A program made the translations under genes and the position numbers. Below, piece by piece: positions 49,544 to 55,591 of a stretch of 55,591 nt of DNA (its first letter is position 1; every line of letters begins with the position of its first letter). Source of the stretch: Caulobacter sp. Root1455. GTDB taxonomy: Bacteria > Pseudomonadota > Alphaproteobacteria > Caulobacterales > Caulobacteraceae. The notes beneath the pieces were generated by a model. That model was not told the origin of the DNA. It saw only the letters and a list, made by a program, of their open reading frames with translations, and ran no database searches. The stretch lies in assembly GCF_001426905.1 (NCBI RefSeq), contig NZ_LMFQ01000024.1:1-55591 (forward strand), written 5' to 3'.

Positions 49544-50572
49544 TCAGCTTCCTAGGTTCTCGCAGTAACTGAGGAAGAAGGTTCGCGCCATCGCATCGGC
49601 CAGACTCAGTTCGCCAACGGTCGGGCCACTTGCTAGCCATTTGTTGAAATCGTCTGTTTTTGTTCGTCCGGGATGGCTTAGTTTCTGCGATCTAAAGCGA
49701 TAGAAATCTTTTGCGTTGGCGACCTCTGATTCACTAAGTTTCAAAATAGGCGCGACCGCTTCAATAGAAGGCAGGAAGTTCGTCAAAGAAATATCTCGGA
49801 GCTTTGTTGAAGCTTCGCGAATTGCCTTTGGCTTATCGCTGCGACCAGGCAGCTCAACGGCAAACTGGCTAGCATAATTTCGCTCTTCTAGCCTGATCGA
49901 GTCGGCTCGATCTAGGCGAATGGAGTTCATTACCCCGTTTACAATTGCCTCTATGCACAAGATGTAATGCTGCAATACCGACCGATGCAGCGGCCGACTA
50001 CCCGGGATTGTGTGCAGTTGCCAAGCCGTCAAGAGGTGCATGTACGCATTCTGCGCTATCTCATCCCCGTCGATTGCTTTGGATACGAATAGGGCGCGCG
50101 AAATCTCCTCATCCGTTATTTCAACGGGATCGGCGAGAGGCGATACGGTAACGGTCTCAGAATAGGGAGAATACTCTTCATCTGCATTGGCAATGCGAAT
50201 TTTTCGTAACTCGGCGTGGTACCGACCGCCAGGGACAACAATGCTGAGGCTTGAAAGTAGAGTATCTGCGATAGATTTTGCCCGTTCGTGAGCCTCGTCT
50301 GAGTTCTTTGCTCCAATATCTATTTGAAGTTTAAAGCGACTCTTGATCTCGTCCCTTGGCGGATAATGCGTAATCGCTAGATCGCTGCTAGCCGAAACTT
50401 TAGGAACAGGCGGCCGATCACTGGAAAAGCGCTCAAGTTTATCGGCGGCAACTGGGCCGATTATGATGTTTTCCGCGATAAAGGTTTCTTTGAGCGGCAT
50501 TTTCGGACCGGCTATGGCCCAAAGAGTCTGCCAATGATCGCCATCCGTGACAAAGCGTGGCGCAGCCGCCAT
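49544..50572 (-). CDS. HEPN-like hypothetical protein
   Basis: This 342-residue protein is less GC-rich than the core genes. The N-terminal half is strand rich; the C-terminal half (about 155-342) is helical and contains 'YRFRSQKLSHPGRTK', an R-x5-H motif of the kind found in HEPN RNases. The start ATG at 50572 follows AGGAGACGAC. The composition and neighbours suggest an acquired gene, possibly a defence or toxin-type RNase. The family assignment is tentative. Confidence 0.6.
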   Translation of the reverse strand: MAAAPRFVTDGDHWQTLWAIAGPKMPLKETFIAENIIIGPVAADKLERFSSDRPPVPKVSASSDLAITHYPPRDEIKSRFKLQIDIGAKNSDEAHERAKSIADTLLSSLSIVVPGGRYHAELRKIRIANADEEYSPYSETVTVSPLADPVEITDEEISRALFVSKAIDGDEIAQNAYMHLLTAWQLHTIPGSRPLHRSVLQHYILCIEAIVNGVMNSIRLDRADSIRLEERNYASQFAVELPGRSDKPKAIREASTKLRDISLTNFLPSIEAVAPILKLSESEVANAKDFYRFRSQKLSHPGRTKTDDFNKWLASGPTVGELSLADAMARTFFLSYCENLGS

Positions 50573-50867
50573 GTCGTCTCCTGAGGTGATGAACTTCAAT
50601 TTTAAATAGCAGGCCCAACCACCCCGCCCAGTATCAATCGACCGCTTGGCGGAAAACTCAAGGCCTGACGCCTGCAACCCACCCACGCGGATTGTCGGAA
50701 TCTCTGCTTCTCGTGACGTAAGCCTCGGTCATCTCGTTCGCCCAAGGCTCTCGCGGCCGGAAGACAGCACTCGCTCCCCTTGCAAAGCCATCACCGTTGA
50801 TTGCAGATACAGGATAAGGCACAGCTTGATCCAGCCGCGTGTCGGTCTTGGGAAAGTTCTCGCTTCG

Positions 50868-52013
50868 ATGCACACGCTCATGTTGGTCGGTCACGCGGTC
50901 GCTGCTGCGCAGGCCCTGCCTGCGTCGTGCTCACCGCCAGCGACGATTAGCGCGCCAAACGCCACAATCCTCGCGGCGGCCATTGGCGCGGCTGCGGCGA
51001 TAATTGGAATGGTCATCAAAGATCTTGGGTTCGAGTTACTGCGCGAGGGACGCACTAAAAGTCGGTCAGAACGTGAGGTGTATCGGCAATATCTCGCGCC
51101 GCTGGCAGGCTCATGTGAAAAGATTATGTGGCGATCGCGCGAGATATTCGTTGAACGGCGCCATAGCTTCTTGAAAACGGCAACGCTGCCGTTGGAATTC
51201 AATTCGTATAAGCGCAGGAGCACCCTCTACCGCGTCGCGGCACTGATAGGCTGGGTGCGAGCCATGAGTCTTGAGCTCGACGCTCTGCCAAGAAAGGCGA
51301 CGCCATTTCGGGCACCAATTGCCACGGAAATTTCGGCTTTCCAGAAAGCGCTTGCGGATGGCCCGCACGTCGAGCGGCACCGCCTGGAGCAGGTATCGGC
51401 CATCTGGAAGATCGACCTCGGCGGTTTGAACGATGAGCAACTCAACCAATTGGCCTCTCGCTTTGAGGATGAATTGCACGCTGCGGTCGGCAGCGATTTA
51501 AGAGCTGACTCGAATACCCTCCGAGCACTTTCCATTAACGACCAGATTGCCCTCTGCACCCGGTTGGCAATGTTTCTCTGCCAGCATGCGGGGGCGCAAA
51601 TGGTCGATGCTACAGTTATCGCCGAGACGGTGGCCCAGACCATTCGCGGCCTCTCCTATCGCGAGGCGCTGCTTTATCGTGACTGGCAGGATGCGCTGGG
51701 CGACGCAATGCTCGTCCCAGATCCAGACTCGCCTCGGCGGTACAAAATTATTGGATATGAGGCCTTCGGAAAGCTTCTCGACGACGCAGAAACTCCTTGG
51801 CTCAAAGTGCTCTCGAAGAGCATCGACGACATCGACTTCGACGACGTCGATCCCAACGATTTTAGAGCGTTGCAATTGAAGGATCTGTCGGCGGCTGCCG
51901 CGTCGATCCTCATTCGAATATCAGAGACGCGCCACGAAAAATTCCTCGTCAATGGCGCTTGCCTCGGTGCCGCGCAGGCCCTCGTAAAGGCGGTCAAGTC
52001 GCACAAGATTTAG
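50868..52013 (+). CDS. hypothetical protein with an N-terminal membrane helix
   Basis: This 381-residue protein has a membrane helix near the start ('ILAAAIGAAAAIIGMVI') and a long soluble helical part. I do not recognise it. The start is uncertain: ATG at 50868 is chosen; an in-frame TTG at 50646 would add 74 residues with little protein character. It ends 17 bp before the RES-domain gene, so the two are likely cotranscribed. The 295 bp upstream should hold promoters for it and the divergent HEPN-like gene. Confidence 0.6.
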   Translation: MHTLMLVGHAVAAAQALPASCSPPATISAPNATILAAAIGAAAAIIGMVIKDLGFELLREGRTKSRSEREVYRQYLAPLAGSCEKIMWRSREIFVERRHSFLKTATLPLEFNSYKRRSTLYRVAALIGWVRAMSLELDALPRKATPFRAPIATEISAFQKALADGPHVERHRLEQVSAIWKIDLGGLNDEQLNQLASRFEDELHAAVGSDLRADSNTLRALSINDQIALCTRLAMFLCQHAGAQMVDATVIAETVAQTIRGLSYREALLYRDWQDALGDAMLVPDPDSPRRYKIIGYEAFGKLLDDAETPWLKVLSKSIDDIDFDDVDPNDFRALQLKDLSAAAASILIRISETRHEKFLVNGACLGAAQALVKAVKSHKI

Positions 52014-52030
52014 CCTTAAGAGTAGCGCGA

Positions 52031-53470
52031 ATGCTGGATCATGAAGAGGCGAATGCCATCAAAGCGCAGCGGATTTGCCGGCACTGTGTTGGTGAGAAAT
52101 ACCTTAGCCAATTGATTTTAAAGACGGGCAGACGCGGCCGATGCGCGTACTGCGACGGCACCGCCAAAAGCTTCTCGATCGCCGAAATCTCTGAGCTAAT
52201 CGAAGTAGCCTTCGAGCAGCACTACGTTCGCACGGCCAGTGAATCAGACAGCTGGCATCGCGATTTTTGGGAACGCGATGGTGAGCCCGTGGTGTACGCC
52301 ATCATGAACGCTGGCGATTTTCCCGAGGATGCTGCGCGCCATATTCAGCAGCTGCTCGAAGACGAACATGCCGAATATGGGTCCGACTACATCGGCGAGG
52401 AATCCGAGTTTGATGGGCAGTCCTACTACGAGGAACGCGGCACAAGTGATGAGGCTTGGCAGGAAGATTGGCGCTCGTTCGAGCAAGGTTTGAAGTCGCA
52501 AGCGCGCTTTTTCAGCCGCCAGGCGTCAGCACATCTGGCATCCATTTTTCATCAGATCGACCAATTGCAGACCACGGACGGGAGGGCTCTGATCGTGGAT
52601 GCAGGGCCGGCCTCATCGCTGACCACGCTCTATCGTGCGAGAGCTTTTCAGGCGGACGACAAGCTCCTGGAGGCAATGTCCAGGCCCGACCTTCATCTCG
52701 GTCCCCCACCGTCGCAGCTTGCCGCCGCGGGGCGGATGAATGCCCGCGGGATCTCCGTTTTCTACGGGACAAACGAGGCGCGCGTCGCAATCGCGGAGGT
52801 GCAGCCTCCGGTGGGCAGCCAGGTTTTAGTTGGACAGTTCGAGATCACCCGCCCTCTTCGCCTCCTCGATCTCACCGCATTGAGCGATGTCGCTAGCGGG
52901 GGAAGCGTTTTTGATCCCGAAAGCTCGTCCAGAATGGAGCGAGCGATGTTCCTTCGTTCGCTCAGCGCCAGGATATCACGACCGGTCATGCCGGATGATG
53001 AGCCGTTCGAATACCTCGCGACCCAGGCCGTCGCAGACTTTCTTGCAACAGAATCTGAGTTGGAATTGGACGGGATTATTTTCCCCTCAGTTCAGGTCGC
53101 CGGAGCCGTTGTGAACGTCGCTTTGTTTCACAAAGCCGCCGGGGTTGAGGAGCTTGAACTCCCTCATGAGACCAAGATCGAAGCGCGAAGAGGGCGCTGG
53201 GAAGAAGACGGATTCGAGATCGACTATGAGGTGATTGAACGCGTGCCGCCCCCTCCTGAAGAGGAGGAACCCGACGCATTCGCTCCACTCCGGAGCCCTA
53301 TTTTTGCGCGCGATTGGCGAGGCGAGCTTTATGATGTCGCTGGCCGAGATCCCACTCTGCGCGTCGCTTTGGACAGCCTTAGAGTGCATGTCATTCAGAA
53401 GGTGGAATACGACTCGACACCGTACCCGATCACTCGTCGTCGCCGGGTGGATCGCAATCCGAAGCTCTAA
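52031..53470 (+). CDS. HEPN/RES N-terminal and RES domain protein (probable NADase toxin)
   Basis: This 479-residue protein has a Cys ribbon at the N-terminus (C16, C19, C38, C41), a helical region to about 180, and a RES domain at about 195-370. The RES residues are all there: Arg in 'LYRARAF' (about 202), 'AAAGRMNARGISVFYGT', Glu 256 in 'AIAEV' and Ser 353 in 'IIFPSVQ'. RES toxins break down NAD+. In a separate family, the N-terminal part is of a HEPN/RES-associated kind often found in defence regions. The ATG at 52031 lies 17 bp after the upstream gene. No obvious antitoxin gene (Xre-type) is directly adjacent. Confidence 0.82.
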   Translation: MLDHEEANAIKAQRICRHCVGEKYLSQLILKTGRRGRCAYCDGTAKSFSIAEISELIEVAFEQHYVRTASESDSWHRDFWERDGEPVVYAIMNAGDFPEDAARHIQQLLEDEHAEYGSDYIGEESEFDGQSYYEERGTSDEAWQEDWRSFEQGLKSQARFFSRQASAHLASIFHQIDQLQTTDGRALIVDAGPASSLTTLYRARAFQADDKLLEAMSRPDLHLGPPPSQLAAAGRMNARGISVFYGTNEARVAIAEVQPPVGSQVLVGQFEITRPLRLLDLTALSDVASGGSVFDPESSSRMERAMFLRSLSARISRPVMPDDEPFEYLATQAVADFLATESELELDGIIFPSVQVAGAVVNVALFHKAAGVEELELPHETKIEARRGRWEEDGFEIDYEVIERVPPPPEEEEPDAFAPLRSPIFARDWRGELYDVAGRDPTLRVALDSLRVHVIQKVEYDSTPYPITRRRRVDRNPKL

Positions 53471-53675
53471 TTTCACCAGCGTCGCCAGCGCTCTCTGCTA
53501 GTGGGCGGCCGGCCTGACTTCGGGCATGCAATTGAACAAAACGAGAACATCTATTAGTGCTTAGTAAGGCTCGCCAAATCGCGCTCGGCGACACGGCGGA
53601 CCTCAAGGGCCTTTGAACGGCGGCCCACCGCGCCTGGTGCGATGATCGAGAGATCTTCGACAGGAGGGCTCTAAA

Positions 53676-54734
53676 ATGGATCTGTACGCAGGACTGGATG
53701 TCGGCCTGAACGAGACGAGCATTTGCCTCGTCGATCGCGAGGGCAAAACCATTCGAGAATGGAAGATCGCCACCGACCCGGCCGGCGCCGCCGAAGCGCT
53801 GGCGCCCTACGCCGCCGAGCTGCGAAGGGTGGGCGTGGAGGCGTCGTCACTGGGCCTCTGGCTCTATCGCGGGCTACACGATCAGGGCCTGCCGATGGTG
53901 ATGGCCGAGGCCCGGCACATGAGCGTGTCGCTCTCGACGATGCGCAACAAGACCGACCGCAACGACGCCCGAGGCATCGCCCAGATGATGCGCCTGGGCT
54001 GGTTCCGGGCGGTGCATGTGAAGAACGTCGAGACCCAGAAGCTGGCCACGCTGCTGACCCAGCGCAAGTTCCTCAACCGCAAACTCATCGATCTGGAGAA
54101 CCACATCCGAGGCGCGTTGAGAGCCTATGGGATGCTGATTGGGCCGGTCGGGCGCAAGGGCTATGATGGCCGTGTCCGCGAGCTGATCGCGCACACCGAC
54201 TACGTCTTCATCCGTCTCATCGAGTCCATGTTGGACGTGCGCGCGGCGGTGCTGGAGGGCTATGATCGGCTACACCGGATCTTGCTGCAGGTGGTCCAGC
54301 ACGATGGGGTCTGCCGGCGCCTAATGACCGTCCCGGGCGTGGGACCGGTGACGGCCCTGGCCTTCAAGGTGGGGGTGGACGACCCGCACAGATTCCGACG
54401 ATCACGCACCGTCGCCGCCCACTTCGGACTGACGCCCAGGCACATCCAATCGGGCACGATCGACATCGAGGGGCGCATCAGCAAACGGGGCGACCGGATG
54501 GTGCGAGAGGCGCTGTGCGAGGCGGCGGCGAGCTTGCTCAACCGGGTCAAACGCTACTCGGCGCTGCGGGCCTGGGGGCAGCGGATCGCCAAGCGAAAAG
54601 GCGCGATGTGCGCCATCGTCGCCATGGCCCGAAAGCTCGCCGGCATCCTGCATCGGATGTGGATCGCCGAGGCCGACTTCGAGCCGCTGCGAGGCGCCAA
54701 GATCACCCAGAAACTGAAGTTGAAGCCAGCATGA
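53676..54734 (+). CDS. IS110-family transposase
   Basis: This 352-residue transposase has the N-terminal DEDD RuvC-like domain ('YAGLDVGLNETSI', 'VGVEASSLGLWLY', 'NKTDRNDARGIAQM') and the C-terminal Transposase_20 domain ('LMTVPGVGPVTALAF', 'HFGLTPRHIQSGTIDIEGRISKRGD'). All acidic residues appear intact, so it may be active. The start ATG follows AGGAGGG at 7 bp. It stands at the right end of the accessory region. Confidence 0.95.
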   Translation: MDLYAGLDVGLNETSICLVDREGKTIREWKIATDPAGAAEALAPYAAELRRVGVEASSLGLWLYRGLHDQGLPMVMAEARHMSVSLSTMRNKTDRNDARGIAQMMRLGWFRAVHVKNVETQKLATLLTQRKFLNRKLIDLENHIRGALRAYGMLIGPVGRKGYDGRVRELIAHTDYVFIRLIESMLDVRAAVLEGYDRLHRILLQVVQHDGVCRRLMTVPGVGPVTALAFKVGVDDPHRFRRSRTVAAHFGLTPRHIQSGTIDIEGRISKRGDRMVREALCEAAASLLNRVKRYSALRAWGQRIAKRKGAMCAIVAMARKLAGILHRMWIAEADFEPLRGAKITQKLKLKPA

Positions 54735-54767
54735 GGCGGCCTCCCCAACCCTTTTCGCTAGGCCGCC
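54735..54767. terminator. hairpin immediately after the transposase gene
   Basis: GGCGGCCT (54735-54742) pairs with AGGCCGCC (54760-54767) around a 17-base loop containing CCCTTTTCG. It starts at the base after the transposase stop codon and may end its transcription or belong to the right end of the insertion sequence. Confidence 0.5.
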
Positions 54768-54859
54768 GGCTCGCCGACGCCTGGCCCAACCGGAGCGAAA
54801 ACCGAGATCCGCGCGCGCGGTGAGCGTCCCCTGGCGGGGCCGCGAGACGGGGTATGTCC

Positions 54860-55160
54860 GCTATCTTGCCTGCTCCTTCCCTCCTCGGAGGGCGAGAGCG
54901 CCGTAATGCTTGGACCGCCCTGTCATTTACACAGACGACGAGCCTGCGACGGCCCTCGTGCCGAACGCGAAGGAACGCATGGACCCCGCCTGGAGATCGC
55001 CGACCGCCTGCGCCGATGAGCGAACCCGCGCGCCCTGGACGCGGGCAGGAAGGAGCATGGCTATGAGACGACCGATGAAGCGGCAGCCGAGAAAGTCTTG
55101 GCGCTGGTTGACTTTAGGGGAGCGATTAGGAAGGCAAGATAAAGCTACGGCGCCACCCTA
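54860..55160 (+). pseudogene. possible decayed coding remnant
   Basis: One plus-strand frame reads like protein ('RALDAGRKEHGYETTDEAAA' and 'KVLALVDFRGA') but is cut by a TGA at 55017-55019. A neighbouring frame is open but Arg/Pro rich. I cannot name the family. It lies between the IS110 element and the XRE gene, where gene decay is common. Nothing else between 54768 and 55299 looks coding. Confidence 0.3.
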
Positions 55161-55212
55161 GAGGGGTGTCTCCGTAAGTCATTGTCTGCACATCGTTTCT
55201 AGCTTCACCAGA

Positions 55213-55297
55213 ATGGTGCCATAGCTCCCGAAATGGAGCCATTTAGCGCCATTGAGCGCTAAGCCTTTGGAGCATAAAGGGTTTTTATGGTGCCATA
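55213..55297. repeat. short direct repeats and small stems
   Basis: The 11-base sequence ATGGTGCCATA occurs at 55213-55223 and again at 55287-55297. Between them lie two small hairpins: GCTCC/GGAGC (55224-55239) and AGCGC/GCGCT (55245-55260). The DNA is AT-rich for this window. It lies just past the stop of the XRE gene and may be that gene's terminator or a trace of a past insertion. Confidence 0.45.
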
Positions 55298-55299
55298 CG

Positions 55300-55591
55300 T
55301 CAGGAAGCCGCCATCACCTGCGCCAAATCGACAAGGACACGACGCTGATCGGCCGTCAGGGTCCGATAGGCTTTCACCAGTTCTGTTGAACCATTGAGCA
55401 CCAGGAAATCACCAAACTCGGAAAGGACCGACGGGTCAGCTCCGCTTTCCTCCAGGTCGCTGAAGAAGCTGGCGACCAGTACCCCTAGCGCTTGAGCGAT
55501 GGCGAAGAGCTTGGACGCGCTGACGCGGTTGCTGCCGAGCTCATACTTTTGCACCTGCTGAAAGGTCACGCCGATCGCCGGCGCCAGGTCA
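55300..55591 (-). CDS. XRE family transcriptional regulator (partial, 5' end outside)
   Basis: The frame runs off the right edge of the window. The visible 97 or so residues contain the second half of an XRE helix-turn-helix ('GVTFQQVQKYELGSNRVSAS', then 'KLFAIAQALGVLVASFF') and a C-terminal helical domain ending 'RRVLVDLAQVMAAS'. This is a common layout for small HTH_3 regulators in Caulobacter-type genomes. The start codon and the first helices lie beyond base 55591. Confidence 0.85.
   Translation of the reverse strand, partial: DLAPAIGVTFQQVQKYELGSNRVSASKLFAIAQALGVLVASFFSDLEESGADPSVLSEFGDFLVLNGSTELVKAYRTLTADQRRVLVDLAQVMAAS

Larger units (their letters stand above)
53471..54767 (+). mobile_element. 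IS110-family insertion sequence (limits approximate)
   Basis: The element contains one transposase gene and non-coding flanks: about 205 bp on the left and a hairpin on the right. IS110 elements have no long terminal inverted repeats, and their target core is short, so the true ends cannot be fixed from one copy. The left flank is where group IS110 elements encode a bridge RNA. Confidence 0.6.

Noticed and set aside
50658..50894. Minus-strand open frame of about 78 codons
   Set aside because: Composition is more protein-like than most shadow frames, but there is no ribosome binding site and it covers the uncertain start of the plus-strand membrane protein gene. It may be a relic and was not called.
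1..55591. CRISPR arrays, tRNA or rRNA genes
   Set aside because: No regular spaced repeats, tRNA-like cloverleaf with CCA-type end, or rRNA-like stretch was recognised. A tRNA scan was not possible, so a missed tRNA cannot be excluded.

Overview
The window is high-GC alphaproteobacterial DNA and looks like a Caulobacter chromosome or that of a close relative. The evidence is the codon use, the HWE/HisKA_2 sensor kinase type, the alphaproteobacterial palindromic repeats, the MucR-type regulator and the layout of the nitrate assimilation operon. Identifications rest on reading the translations; no database search was possible.

Layout. 0.4-5.2 kb: a sensor kinase and single-receiver pair in which both phosphorylation residues are missing, a sterol-desaturase-type membrane enzyme with a small membrane partner, two tandem DUF805 membrane proteins and a small outer-membrane barrel. 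5.5-14.3 kb: a FabH-like ketoacyl synthase, an M48 membrane protease, a polar amino-acid ABC importer (binding protein, permease, ATPase), a small GIY-YIG-like protein, RecG, and an APH-type kinase with a DUF6285 partner. 14.3-25.5 kb: a DUF3089 protein, a thiolase plus HMG-CoA-synthase-like pair, HldD, a photolyase, cyclopropane fatty acid synthase, a cysteine synthase, an amidase and a mercaptopyruvate sulfurtransferase. 25.6-30.1 kb: a methyltransferase divergent from a peptide/radical-SAM cluster, then cystathionine beta-lyase. 30.1-35.6 kb: DUF1697, an unknown 228-residue protein, a BlaI repressor with a BlaR1-like M56 protease whose C-terminus is ankyrin repeats, and a GMC oxidoreductase with a small partner. 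35.8-44.8 kb: a DUF5690 transporter and the nitrate assimilation operon (transporter, nirB, nirD, nasA, cobA, all leftward). 44.8-55.6 kb: an accessory region of small orphan genes, a MucR paralogue, a protein with an SSB-like C-terminal tail, HEPN-like and RES-domain genes, an IS110 transposase and a truncated XRE regulator at the right edge.

The best candidate for a little-described system is at 26.6-28.7 kb. Two homologous helical peptides of 56 and 60 residues (DUF1843 / GDL-motif type) and a third, 23-residue miniature (27051-27122) lie directly upstream of a radical SAM/SPASM enzyme that carries an extra C-terminal four-cysteine ribbon. This is the architecture of a ribosomally made, post-translationally modified peptide system. 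The miniature keeps the first and last motifs of its siblings and lacks the middle, as if made by an internal deletion at a short repeat.

Other points of interest are the doubly degenerate two-component pair at 456-2032, the 99-residue block duplication in the ankyrin part of the BlaR1-like protein, the possible defence cluster at 48.0-53.5 kb, and a leader hairpin that covers the ribosome binding site of the nitrate transporter. Several families of palindromic repeats lie between the core genes.
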